From: Euprymna scolopes
Lineage: Eukaryota > Mollusca > Cephalopoda > Sepiida > Sepiolidae
DNA length: 20,311 nt
Reading direction: 5' to 3'
Assembly (NCBI GenBank): GCA_024364805.1
Contig: CM044519.1
Location: 49,004,877-49,025,187 of the forward strand
Shown in pieces: positions 1 through 10,101 of the stretch. The translations under genes and the position numbers were made by a program. Within the stretch, counting starts at the first letter, position 1. Each line of letters begins with the position of its first letter. The notes under the pieces are model-generated. The model was not told the origin of the DNA, did not search any database, and saw nothing but the letters and a program-made list of their open reading frames with translations.

Positions 1-40
1 TTGGTGTGTTGAAATTTAAATAATTATTGGTGTGTTGAAA
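1..40. repeat. Short direct repeat, two 14-bp units
   Basis: The 14-mer ttggtgtgttgaaa occurs at 1-14 and again at 27-40, a 26-bp period. The first copy starts at the window edge, so this may be the end of a longer tandem array. Nothing else identifies it. Confidence 0.6.
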
Positions 41-170
41 GTCATTAAAAGTAAGAAAATATTCAATGATATCAGATTTTTTTTTTTTTTCAAGACACAA
101 CGTTTTCGGTATTTTTGTAATATCATTTAGCATTAATGCCCATTCCTAATGTCGAATAAAACTCCTCAAC

Positions 171-230
171 TTAATAGAAATAGTGAATATAGATGAGCAT
201 ATGCTAATCTATATTCACTATTTCTATTAA
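171..230. repeat. 60-bp near-perfect palindrome
   Basis: The arms 171-194 and 207-230 are exact reverse complements over 24 bp. The 12 bases between them are also nearly self-complementary, with gcatatgc at the centre. In all, 29 of 30 base pairs form and the one mismatch is 195/206. Both outer ends are TTAA. It could be a minimal MITE-like element, a hairpin-forming repeat or a template-switch product. No coding function is seen. Confidence 0.9.
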
Positions 231-2529
231 TGCATTATCAAAAATAAACAAAGTTTTCTCTTTCTAATTCCAGATTTCCTTTTCCTTAACAGCTATAATT
301 CTGTTATCACTGGATAGCCATTTCGAACTTTGGTAAGTATAACGTTAAAGTCTTAACATTTTAAAAACTTGTATGCGTTTTTTTTTTTGTTTTTTTTTTT
401 CATATTAAATAAATACTTTTAATTATTATATTCCTTGATAAACTTAGAAATGAATTCTAAATATTATGTTTCTAAATTTTTGTGATGTAGTGATTAGTTG
501 TATTATTTGGACTACTGTTCTCGTCTTCACAACTTTTCAGTCGATGTAACCCCGACCTTCTTCGTGTCAAAGTCAGGAATCTGCACAAAATTTCAAATAG
601 AACTCCTTTATTTAATTCATTGGAGTAACCATCTCTCATTCAGTTAGTCATGATTAGGTAGAGGTCCAAAGTAATTTGCAATTATTATTTTTTTAGTATA
701 ACCTGCACTGAGGATTTAACCTTCAACCTCTAGAAGAGTGTAACTTTCAATTGAGTTTTCCCAAGTACTTTACCTATTATGTCACTGTCGAACAATTCTA
801 GTTCGAATTTTGGGAACTTTAAACCTGTTCTTGTTTTTAGATATACAATTTTACTTATTTATCAATATACATCACTACTTCTGTGGATTAAATAAAGAGT
901 TTTCTTCGAAATTCCATGCAGATTTTCTGAGTTCAACAGAAAGAGTCCAGAGTTTGATAAGCTACACCTGAAGAAGATTGACCAAAACTTTGTGAAAATA
1001 ACACTTAAGATGAGAACAGTAGTTCAAATAATACGAAGAATTCTAAATTTCTTTTTCTTTCTTTTGATAAAAAATGATAACAAGATTTGAACATTTTGTC
1101 CTAAACAATTTTGATCTAAACGAACGAATTTCACAATAAATGCTAGAGTTATATAATGCAATATAGTCAAAAGAAAAAGCCAACTATAATTAACAGTAGG
1201 CTTGTTAGCCCTGTTAATTAAAATGAGAAGTTTTCTTGATGCCAGTAGCAGCAGGAATGCTAGTTCTACTTTTGTTTTTTTGTTTTTTTTTATCCAGAAA
1301 AGTGGATGTTTGGCAAAAATGTTTTGTTTTTTATTACCAAAATGATACACTCTTACTTTCTTATATTTTTTATACTCTCTCTCTCTCACTTTTCTTTCCT
1401 CTTCCTCTTTTCATCTTGGCTTACCTTTCTTTTCTATGAAAACTGAAACTGTTAATTTGTTGTGAAAGCGATGGGGGTTGGAGAATTAGATGACTTTTTA
1501 TCATCGAATGATTTATGTCTTCTTTCCCCCTCCCCCACATATGCATTGATGTCTCTTAGTTTTTACTTTCTCAGTTTCAACTGATCGAAGTTTTTTAATG
1601 GCTAATAACAAAGTATAGTAACTGTCCTGATACTGCACAGGGAAAAATCCTAAACTAAAACAATTTTTATCTCGATCCAGAGTTACCCTTTTTGGGGAAC
1701 TGATTTTTCAGATTAAAAACTGATTTTGTGTCTAGCTCTGCTATTGTATAGAGGTAAGTTAATAGGGATTATAAATGAAGCTAAATTGTGGCAATAGACG
1801 CAGTTGTAACTAACAAATTTTGATGAGATTGGTTAAAGAAACCTTTTATTTCTAGTGATAATGGCAACTCCCCCACATACGCACACAGGTATGGGTGTTT
1901 CCTTCCTCTCTTGAGAAATTGGTGGAAAGGCTGTGCCCTCTCCCCTCCCCCATCTTGAAAAAAATCCTGATTTTTCTTTTGCCGTTAGCCACTCACATCC
2001 TTGCAGTATGGATAAAGGACATTAGTTACTTTAAACTAAGTAATACTGTCTTTAGATTGTTCTTGTTTTAGCAAGACACAGATGACATTTTTATTAAACA
2101 GATTATGATTTGTATATGTTTTTTTTTATCATTCTACAACTGTAAAAATATGGATCATTGATCGTAATTTGTCACAAAAAAACAAAAAGAATACTTTTAT
2201 AGCTGAAATCTACTTATGCTGGTGGGCAATATGTCTACTGCAACAAGAGCTATCTCTCTTATTTAACTGTATGATTCATACGATATGGATTTAATTCATG
2301 CCATGACCAGCACTCTTCTTCACAATCTCATAGGACTAAAACATCACACATGTGGCAACTTACCATTCTCCTTAGCATAAGTTGATCTGACAGAATCTGT
2401 TGACAGTTTCCTTTATCATACGTTTTAGTGCATACCATTGCCAGTATTGTTACCCATTTGCCCTTCACTTGATGGCTTTGACCTCTACATACAGTCAGAT
2501 GCACATGAGTAAATGTTCATGTAGCTTAC
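231..2529. other. AT-rich stretch with no recognisable gene
   Basis: I see no gene here. It holds oligo-T runs (around 379-402 and 1267-1291), a pyrimidine-rich tract around 1372-1430 made of CT repeats and C/T blocks, and short C runs near 1525-1537 and 1940-1951. Open frames near 1024-1439 are lysine/phenylalanine-rich translations of A/T runs and look non-coding. Introns or UTRs of an unseen gene cannot be excluded. Confidence 0.6.
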
Positions 2530-2744
2530 TTTTTGCATTTTCAAAGTAAGATATTGTTCTTTTCCAAGGCATTCAAGCTCTGTAGTTTTGCTATCTAATC
2601 GAAAGTGCAACAAGTGATCAGCAACGCTGGTCATTGGTGTAATGCTTTTGTCTGCATAAACATTGTTGTAGATTCTTTTGTTTCCTAGGGAAAACTCTTC
2701 ATTTGACCTGTTTAGAACTAAACAATTCTTATGTTTAATGTACA
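2530..2744 (-). other. Possible coding exon or pseudogene fragment, unidentified
   Basis: On the minus strand an open frame reads NCLVLNRSNEEFSLGNKRIY and continues through ITPMTSVAD towards LTLKMQK. It is bounded by an AG (tattag, just above 2744) and a good donor-like gtaagc (2529-2524), which would make a 215-nt exon. There is no in-frame ATG at its head. The core peptide recurs about 1.25 kb away in the repeat at 3858-4026, with 29 of 39 residues identical. I do not recognise the family. It could be a duplicated host exon, an old gene fragment, or part of an unrecognised mobile element. The splice sites are only motif matches. Confidence 0.25.
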
Positions 2745-2764
2745 CTAATACATAAACCCCCTAA
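2608..2764. repeat. Diverged direct repeat, copy 1
   Basis: This segment aligns along its length with 3858-4026 in the same orientation. Shared blocks include cataaacattgttgtagatt and the ending acactaatacataaa. Copy 2 carries a small extra stretch near 3979-3998. Similarity drops sharply outside these limits. It overlaps the minus-strand open frame at 2530-2744. Confidence 0.8.
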
Positions 2765-3857
2765 CCCATATTGCATGTCCTCTACACACCCATTTTCCAT
2801 CTTTTCATCATAATTTTCTAAAGAACAGTCTAAAACTGATACATAAAAAAATATTGTTTGTGTAAAGTATATGTAATCAGTGAAACAAAAAAGAAAACTG
2901 ACACAATGCAAAGAAGTAGATAAGTTCCAACGTTATTTGAACCAACAATGGAATCCTTTCATGGTTGTTAGTTTCATTAATGGCCAAGGCTTTCAAAGAA
3001 AACAACTCTGTAATTATAGTGAAATTAAAATTAAAGATTGTTTGCTTTTTATTGTTTCAAAGCCACAATTTGATTTGATGTTAAACTATGTGGCAAACAT
3101 GTGTTGACTGCCGCAAAATTGTTTTAAGATATAATTACAACAGTTGCAAAATGTTTCATATTTATCAAGTGGGGAGGGAATCTTTTTTCAAATTAAGGCC
3201 AGGAAGAAGGATTGTGTCCAATTTACAATATAAGTGGCCATGTGCTAATAGTGTGTGTGTGTGTGTGCACCAGAGAGGGAGAGGGGGCATTAAAATTAAC
3301 TATTGCTATACAAAACATATGAATGAGATGATTTCAAATTTTATAACATTCTTGGATCTTGACATGACAGTAGTAAACTTGGTTTAACAATAAAAAAAAA
3401 ATCAAATGTCCATTAAATGTAACCTACTTTATCAGTAACGTGATTTACAAAGCCACTATGAGAAAGTAAAAATACTATAGACATTCTGAGTTACCTTAAA
3501 GAAGAAGGAGCCACCATAAACTATGATGAGGAGAAATAGTATGCTTTCGCCTTACTGGAAAAAAAATGGATAAATTTGCAAATAGTTATCAACAACTGAA
3601 AATATATTAACGATGTCACATTATCAACATATATATTGGAGAAGGAATCTATCGAGTGGAAAATAGGGAAGATTTCAAATGTATCCTTGTCTCATCTAGT
3701 AAATGTTACAAATAAATGCTATGGCCACTTGTGAAATTCTTACTGTTCAAATTAGTATGTGAGTTATTTCTACTTTTTCTTTTTGTTTGTGTTATATGAC
3801 AAATGTTGCTTCAAGATTTTGATTCCATATATTTTTGAGGTGAGGGCAAAATTAGAC
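2765..3857. other. No recognisable gene; AT-rich with a GT microsatellite
   Basis: Two short plus-strand open frames (2880-3107 and 3088-3387) match no family I know and have ordinary AT-rich composition. A (GT)8 tract lies at 3251-3267, followed by a short purine-rich gagagggagaggggg-like stretch. Nothing else stands out between the two direct repeats. Confidence 0.5.
3251..3267. repeat. (GT)n microsatellite
   Basis: An uninterrupted GT dinucleotide run of about eight units is visible directly. Confidence 0.95.
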
Positions 3858-4026
3858 ACAAGGTCAGCAACAGTGGCCATGGGTGTAATGTTTTTGCCTA
3901 CATAAACATTGTTGTAGATTCTTTTGTTTCGAAGGCAAAACTTTTCATTTGACCTGTTTAAAACTAAACAATTCTTATCATGTTTAATGTTTTAGCTTTA
4001 ATATACACTAATACATAAATCCCCTA
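3858..4026. repeat. Diverged direct repeat, copy 2
   Basis: This is the second copy of the repeat at 2608-2764. On the minus strand it keeps the same frame without a stop, reading NCLVLNRSNEKFCLRNKRIY and on through ITPMATVAD. Across the shared peptide I count about 4 silent and 8 replacement changes, roughly what neutral drift would give. The open frame alone is therefore no proof of selection. Confidence 0.8.
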
Positions 4027-4454
4027 AAAGATCACTTTTGATGGGACAAAAATAAAAATTGCCCCAGTTAAAAAGGATTCTCCTTCTCTGACCAAGGATA
4101 AAATATTTTTAATCATTACAAAGGTTGGAAAGTCAAGTTGTTTTTGGATAAAACATTAGTTAGAACAATAGCTTATTTCCTTGTTTACTATAAGTGATGG
4201 CCGGATATGCTATTGTTTTTTATAAAATCATGATTGTTATGTATTGTTTTCCAGTATTTTGGGAGGATACCGAGTCCACAATACAAATGTATGAATTCTG
4301 AAACTTATTTTCTTTTTTATTCTGTCTATATTTTCCATTATTTTTGAATAATTAAATTGTTAATCTTATTGATAAATACATTATCGAATATTCGTTGTGT
4401 GATGAAAAAATCTTTACTAGAAACTTTAACCTATCAGAAGCTTTTTGTCTGACT
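4027..4454. other. AT-rich spacer, no gene seen
   Basis: The stretch between copy 2 of the direct repeat and the left hAT terminus has no open frame or repeat that I recognise. Confidence 0.5.
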
Positions 4455-4480
4455 CAGTGTTTCTCAATCACTGTGCTACA
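4455..4480 (+). repeat. Left terminal inverted repeat of the hAT element
   Basis: The sequence starts cagtgtttctcaatcactg, the common hAT terminus cagtg-n-ttctcaa. It partly matches the reverse complement of the right end (agtggttcccaacc). The 8 bp outside it (4447-4454) match the right flank at 6 of 8. Confidence 0.8.
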
Positions 4481-4728
4481 GAATGATTACTGGTATACCG
4501 CAAAGAGATTATAGGTGGAAGTTGCCATATTAGTGGGTAATTGTTACGGCTTTACCTTATCATGGTCTACAAAAAAAATATTTCTTCACTTCTTTTTCTT
4601 CCTTACTGCCTTTTTACTCTCTCTCTACCCTGCTCTAACCAAGTCTGTCAACCTATTCCACATATCTTAAAACTCTATCATGAAAAGTCTCTAGAAGAAT
4701 GCATGGTTAAATCAGAACTCAAACTTCC

Positions 4729-5400
4729 AACGTAGATCCTTACTACCATGTCTCCTTCTCCAACATTAGGGGTCTACGTTCCAACCTTCAAGAGGTTGAA
4801 ATCCAATTACAGGAGACCAAACCAGACCTATTCTTTCTAAGCGAAACTGGCATTGGACCGACTATTTCCCTAGATGAGTTCATAATTAAAGGATATTCTA
4901 ATTTAACATCCAAATCTGAACTCCATCATTATGGGCATGGAATATGTGCTTACATTAGAGATGGCTTTCCATGTGGTATGGACATCTCCAGAGAAGACCC
5001 GAAATTGCCCTATATGTGTTTTCGGATTGCACTTGCTCACACCACTGCATTTATATTTGCCCTCTATTGCCCTCATAAGTGTAGTTACTATCTTTAAAAT
5101 TGACCACATCCTGACTCCTCATCCTTCAGCTAACATTCACGTCTGTGAAGACTTCAGTGTTCATAATGTGTAATGGTTAGCTCACTCAAACAAGACATGA
5201 TGAGGGGAGGTTCTGTCACAATTTCTCCATTGCTTATGATCTAATTCAGATTGTTCACGAACCCACCCGTGTGCCTGACACTGATGGTCAGTATGCAAGT
5301 TTCCTTGACCTTTTTTTCACAAATTGCCCTGAGTAATGTTCATCTTCGGTTCTGTCCTCACTGGGATCTTCCAACCACTTGGTTGTCTGTTAAAATAAAA
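4729..5400 (+). pseudogene. LINE endonuclease domain remnant
   Basis: The frame from 4729 reads SFSNIRGLRSNLQEVEIQLQ, then KPDLFFLSETGIG and HGICAYIRDGFP, the N-terminal part of an APE-like LINE endonuclease that would nick target DNA. It stops at 5095-5097. The next conserved block is in another frame: NIHVCEDFSVHNV near 5131-5169, corresponding to the usual GDFNVHN motif with the glycine replaced by glutamate. A further frame gives HEPTRVPDTDGQYASFLDLF and then SSLGSSNHLVV, the end of the domain. At least three frame changes and several stops are present, so no functional enzyme is made. Confidence 0.8.
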
Positions 5401-7510
5401 ACAAAATGTAATAAATCCTCTGACATACCTTTCCATCATACAGTATATTGATACTCTCTGGCTGACTGGGATAGCTTTTGTACATTTACATCATATCTAC
5501 CTCTATATTCTATGTTTAAAAAACACGTGTTCTCCATGGTATCAGACCTGACTGAATGGTTAATTGTAAGTATAGACCGCTTCATACCCTAAAAAAAAAA
5601 TTCCAGCAAAAACCTAACAGCCAGCCATGATTCTCTCCAGAATCTACTGCTACACAAAGAAATTACAATTTCCATTGCTTCCAACGTAATAGATGTACTT
5701 AGACTAAGGCCGTCTTCAGGACTGCCAGCAATTACTGTAAAAGAGTAATAAAGAACACAAGAGAGTTGTATGCTCAAGTCCAAAATAGCTGAGCAGTGGC
5801 TTGATTCTCACCAATTTTGGCAAATAACAAACAGTGTCCTGAATAGAAATGTGTGCTCTATCCCAACCATCATCAATAGACCTGAGGTAATCTCGTCAGC
5901 ATTGGACAAAGCCAAATTCTTTGCCAAAAACTTTGCTAATTCTACCCTATATGTTCAACATATCATATGTAACATACAAATATCTATATGTGATGTTGCC
6001 AAGCTAATCAAAAAAAAACTCAATTCCAGTAAAGCAACTGGTCCCGGTAGCATTTTATTTTAGTGCTCAAAAAGCTTCAACCAGAACTAGTTCCCATACT
6101 TACAAAACTTTTTAGGCATTGTGTTAAGGAGAATTGCGTCCCAACACACTGTAAAACCTCCTCAGTATGTCTCATATTTAAAAATTCAGGTGATTGCTCA
6201 TCTCCCTCTCAATACAGGCTAATCAGTCTCTTGTGCGTCATGAGTAAGTTATTGGAATCTGTGTTAGATAGAGAAATTATCAACCACCTCAGCAAAAATA
6301 ACCTAAATAACCTCTTCAATGACATGCAATATGGTTTCTGTTCTGCTAAATCCACAGCAGATGTGCTAACGGTTATATCTCATAGGATTAGTGAATCTTT
6401 TGATGGAAGCTTCCTTTTTTAGACAGTTGCCCTTGATATATCAAAGGCCTTTGATAGGGTATGGCATAATGGTCTGCTCCACAAAATCTCCAGCTACAGT
6501 ATAGCTGGAAATGTCTTTTCAGTTATTAAATCATTTCTCTCTGATAAGAGTAATGCTTGATAGGCAGAAATCAGAAGCTCACAGTATTAATGCTGGAGTT
6601 ACCCAAGGGTCTATCCTGAGCCCAATCCTCTTCCTGCTCTACATCAATGATCTCCGAAATTACATCCTAAGATCATTTGTAGACATTTATGCTGAGTACA
6701 CTACCATCTATGGCAATACTTCAAAGGTCGTAAATGACCAAGTTCTCTCTGATTTTCTCTTCTCTGATCTTGAGCATGTGGTGCAATGGGGGAAAACAGG
6801 TGGCTGGTTAATTTTAATGAATCTGAAACCAAGCTTCTATCTTTACATCATCAACGCTCTGATCCCCATCAATTAAAATGAATGGCTCTCATCTTTGGGA
6901 GGCTCCATGTTTTGACAAGCTTCTGGGTCTGACCATTACTCCTAATCTGAGATGGAACACATACATCAAATCCATTGCCAAGGCTGATGGAAAAATAGTG
7001 GGATTGTTCTACCGCTCCAGTAGATATCTCACTGCTGATGCAATTCTCTTTAAGAGCCAAGTACGTCCAAGGATGAAGTACTGTTGCCACATCTGAGCAG
7101 GATAAGCTGCTAGAAGCAGCTTATCCTGCCTTAACAAAGTTCAAAATAAACTTTGTAGCCTAGTGCGGGATGCCCTTTTCTCTTCTCTGCAACCTTTCTC
7201 ACAGAAGAGACACGTTACAAGCCTGTCTCTTTATTGTTATTTTCATGGCAAGTGCTCATCTGAGCCCAAATCTATGGTCTTCCCTGGCCAAACTTTCACG
7301 AAAAACACTTGTCTTCTTGAAACCGATATCAATAATTTCCCCCACTCTTTATCTGTGCCTAAACTTAGTAGATTTCATGAACAAAGCTTCTTTCTTAGAA
7401 CTGCACACCTGTTGAACTCTGTTCCATTTTCCTGCTTTCCAACTGATTACAATATGGTCGATTTTAAGTTCAATGTGAACAAGTTCTTGATGAGCTATCC
7501 CCTTAAGTAA
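5401..7510 (+). pseudogene. LINE reverse transcriptase remnant
   Basis: Blocks in order are: a linker with DIPFHHTVY and LADWDSF; SSKATGPGSI near 6027-6056; LKKLQPELVPILTKLFRHCV (from 6066); YRLISLLCVMSKLLE; ALDISKAFDRVWHNGL (from 6429), the motif A region; GVTQGSILSPILFLLYINDL (6595-6654), motif B; and IYAEYTTIYG (from 6685), where the catalytic YADD is YAEY. After this come KLLGLTITPNLRWNTYI and a C-terminal tail with FHEQSFFLRTAHLLNSVPF, ending in TAA at 7508-7510. Internal stops lie at 6421 and 7094-7096, with more frame changes around 6550 and 6870-6890. The loss of the second catalytic aspartate is enough to inactivate it. The tail frame (7163-7510) is identical in layout to the shorter inverted copy downstream. 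Confidence 0.85.
7097..7129. repeat. Perfect hairpin inside the LINE, 15-bp arms, 3-nt loop
   Basis: The left arm gcaggataagctgct (7097-7111), loop aga and right arm agcagcttatcctgc (7115-7129) pair perfectly. It falls in the conserved segment that would encode AGAARSSLSCLNK. The left arm carries three extra bases, reading as a stop codon (taa), compared with the expected coding sequence. Confidence 0.9.
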
Positions 7511-7610
7511 TCCAATTTACCAAATTTCCACTAGCGATTATTACATTTTCCCATTGACTAACTCGTATTATTATTACTTACATGATGTTAATGCTAAAAT
7601 ATCAAAAAAT

Positions 7611-7699
7611 AAAATGTGTAATAAATCGTTTAAATTGTTGTGTAATTTAAAATACATTGGTAAGCGTTGATTTATGCTTTATATCACCTGTTTACAATA
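7611..7699. other. Short AT-rich gap between two LINE copies
   Basis: This lies between the last alignable 3' UTR of the plus-strand LINE and the oligo-T run of the minus-strand copy. It may be diverged LINE 3' UTR or original hAT sequence. Confidence 0.4.
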
Positions 7700-8108
7700 T
7701 TTTTTTTTTTTTTTTTACATAGGCGTCACCACTTATCAAGGCCGATAGGCCACTCAAGGATAAGGGTTAAAGAGTGTAGAGTAGTCAAAAGGACAATATA
7801 GTAATCGATAGTAATGGAAGTTCGGTAAATTTGTTAACTTAAGTGGAACGGCTCATCAGAAACTTGTTCACGTTTGACTTGAAAACAACCCTATTATAGA
7901 CAGCTGGAAAGCAGGAAAACGGAAGACAATTCCACAGGCGTGCAGTTCTAAGAAAGAAGCTTTGATCATGGAATCTATGTTTAGGTTTAGGCACAGATAA
8001 AGAGTGGGGAAAATTCTTGATAATGTTTTCAGATAGTCTAGTGTTTGTGAAAGTTTGACGAGGGGGGACCATAGCTCAGTCGAACACTTTCCATGAAAAT
8101 AACGAATG
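7700..8108 (-). mobile_element. 5'-truncated LINE copy, same family, inverted
   Basis: On the minus strand the frame 8072-7839 encodes FPHSLSVPKPKHRFHDQSFF and NVNKFLMS, matching the C-terminal tail of the upstream LINE (FPHSLSVPKLSRFHEQSFF, NVNKFLMS). DNA similarity starts at about 8108 (the tattttcatgg block) and runs through the stop into the 3' UTR. It ends in a 17-T run (7700-7716) that reads as a poly(A) tail on the minus strand. Severe 5' truncation with a poly(A) tail is the normal product of target-primed reverse transcription. No convincing target duplication was found. Confidence 0.85.
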
Positions 8109-8254
8109 AAAATATCAACAAATTATTTAATATTTAAATTTTGTAAATTAAGGTTTTGATAAGATAAATGAAAAACATGATTAAATATGATAAAAGTTTG
8201 CTTTGATGAATTTTTTTAATTTTAGATTCAATTCATTCTTAATTATGTACAAGT

Positions 8255-8258
<4 letters not shown>

Positions 8259-8300
<42 letters not shown>

Positions 8301-8305
8301 AAAAA
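8259..8305. repeat. Poly(A) tract
   Basis: Forty consecutive A (8259-8298), then G and six more A. It lies about 40 bp before the start of the recognisable hAT transposase. It may be the tail of a plus-strand retroelement insertion (possibly the long LINE, if its 3' end was later split by the inverted copy) or an expanded simple repeat. Confidence 0.9.
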
Positions 8306-8344
8306 GGCATTGTGACTATAATAATTCTACAATTTCATTTTAAA

Positions 8345-9870
8345 AAACCAAAAGTTCAGTGATTGTATAGTGATGATTACTTGAAATTTGGATTTCACTG
8401 AACTGGAGATACATAGATTCCTTCTCCACTGTGTGTGACCAAATATTGTCTAATGAAACAATCGTTCCAAGTAAAATGAAAAGACACTTTACTACTAATC
8501 ATCATCACCTTCAAACACAAAATGTTGATTATTTCCAACAGTTCGAATTAAATGCAGTGCAAAGTCAACTATTTGAGAAAACAATAACTATGTCCAAGAA
8601 AGCTAAATTAGCTTCATATGAGGTGGCAGAAATTATTGCTCTTAAATTGAAGTCTCTTATTCTTGCAGAGACGGTGATCCTTCCAGCATGCAAAAAATAG
8701 TGAAAAGTATATTTGGTGATAAGGCCGAACAAGAAATGAGCAAAATCCCTCTTTCGATACAATTCAAAAGAAGGATTTTTCACTGGTCTGATAATATTAA
8801 GGAGAGTTTCAAAATAGTCTGCTCTCCAAATCGATGAATCCACTTATGGGATTGATGAAGATGACATAGTTAATCAATTTCTATGCTGCAAACAGTTTCC
8901 CACAACTATGAAAAGTCAGGAACTTTTTTCATACAATCACAATATGCCTAGAAAATATGGCTTATCATGGGATTTATGTATATGTACCGATGGGGCACCA
9001 TCAATGGTTGTTTCTGTTAATGGTTTTGCATCTTTAGTGGAAAAACAGAATCTTAACATCGTGTGAACTCATTGTGTTTTACACAGAAGTTTTAGTTTTC
9101 AAACACAAAATTAACTAAAGGAGTTGTTGAATCAAGTGATTGAAATGGTAATCCAATGAGAACCAGAATTTTTGAGTTTCTTTGCAAGGATATGGTTTCT
9201 CAACATGTTTGTTTATTATTACACAAAGAAGTAAAATGATTGATGAAAGGAAAGGTGCTATCTCATGTAAATGAGCTTCAGAAAGAACTTTCTTTTTTTT
9301 TTGATAATGAAAAACTTGATAGATTTTGTAAATATTTGAAAAATTGTGTTGGTCTAACATCTCAATAGTCTGAACAACAATATGTAAGGCAGAAATGAAA
9401 ACATTGTTACAGCAACAGATAAATTAGATACTTTTAAGAAGAAAACTGCAATATGGAAGAAAAGAATTCAGGTAAACGATTTGGATATGTTTCCATCAGT
9501 TTGCAAAACCTGCATTACAAACATATTTCCATTATTAATAAGCGTTTGACATGTTTAGAAAATAAAATTGGAGAATATTTCCCCTCAATCATCATTGAAG
9601 AATTTGATTGGATTCGCAATCGATTATTCATCTTTCCAATTTTGATAAGAGGAAGAATTAGCAAGCCCTTCCAATGTCATTAGATTCCTTTTGGATTTCT
9701 GTTATGGAAGAGTATCCAACTCTAAACAAAAAAGCTATCAAAATCTTGCTGTAGTTCTCAACTTCGTACATATGTGAAGTGGGATTTTCTTATTTACAAT
9801 ATCAAAAATAAAAAACGTGCAAACATTGAAGAAGAGTTAATACTTCTCTCACATTCACCCAGATAGAGCA
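8345..9870 (+). pseudogene. hAT transposase (ZBED5-like), broken
   Basis: This is a relic of the enzyme that would cut and paste the surrounding hAT element. The start region gives YSDDYLKFGF, then a degraded BED-type zinc finger (ILSNETIVPSKMKRHFTTNH). Next come ETVILPACK, DKAEQEMSKIPLS, the first acidic block ALQIDEST (near 8826), QFLCCKQFPTT, CTDGAPSMVVSVNGFASLV with the second acidic residue (near 8980), THCVLHR, KGKVLSHVNELQKEL, KKTAIWKKRIQVNDLDMFP (near 9440) and the hATC dimerisation block SFWISVMEEYPTLNKKAIKI followed by FSTSYICEVGFS (9680-9790). About 15-20 residues normally found after DEST are missing. Stops include 8399-8401 and one before FSTSYICE, and there is a frameshift in the A run near 8690. 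It cannot be functional. The closest host relatives are domesticated ZBED5/SCAND3-like proteins. Confidence 0.85.
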
Positions 9871-10101
9871 GAAGTAGTAAAGAAGCATGAGGCACAACTG
9901 TCCCACTGACATTCACCATTATTATTCGATACCAAGTACTGAGTACAGGATATATTTTATTCATGTGAATAAAAAAAATTTATGTGATCGTCTTTATTTT
10001 TATTAATTTTATTTTTTAATTGCAAAAAGGCTTTGAGTAGAAAATATTCACTTTTTGTGATGTGTGCCATGATAATTTAAAGAGGTGTGCCGCTATGTAA
10101 A
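9871..10101. other. hAT 3' non-coding region
   Basis: This AT-rich sequence lies between the transposase relic and the right terminus. It carries the subterminal gtgtgccatg and ggtgtgccgctatg motifs (about 10060-10096) seen in Charlie-type ends. Confidence 0.6.

Larger units (their letters stand above)
4600..7610 (+). mobile_element. LINE, CR1/Jockey-like, near full-length pol region, decayed
   Basis: A non-LTR retrotransposon in the same orientation as the hAT host. It carries an apurinic-type endonuclease remnant (from 4729) followed by a reverse transcriptase and a C-terminal tail ending at 7509. The 5' limit is not defined: recognisable protein starts at 4729 and the 5' end could lie anywhere from about 4590. 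The 3' UTR aligns with the second copy (7700-8108) to roughly 7575 and no poly(A) tail is seen nearby. Several frameshifts and stops break the reading frame. The RT style (LSPILFLLYINDL, SKAFDRVWH) suits the CR1/Jockey group, close to elements annotated as BS-like. Confidence 0.85.

Noticed and set aside
1024-1439. Overlapping open frames on both strands
   Set aside because: They are translations of T-, A- and CT-rich tracts with no family resemblance or conserved motif.
2880-3387. Two plus-strand open frames between the direct repeats
   Set aside because: They contain simple-repeat translations (GT tract as VCVCV) and match no known family. No splice or start context supports them.
4541-4735. 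Plus-strand open frame just before the LINE endonuclease
   Set aside because: It ends before the conserved endonuclease frame and has no recognisable domain. It may be LINE 5' UTR read by chance.
7690-8125. Target-site duplication for the inverted LINE copy
   Set aside because: Short AT-rich similarities (aatat) flank it, but nothing beyond chance in this composition.
9453-9683. 76-codon plus-strand open frame
   Set aside because: It runs out of frame over the hAT transposase, whose conserved blocks (KKTAIWKKRIQ and DLDMFP, then the hATC domain) lie in other frames.
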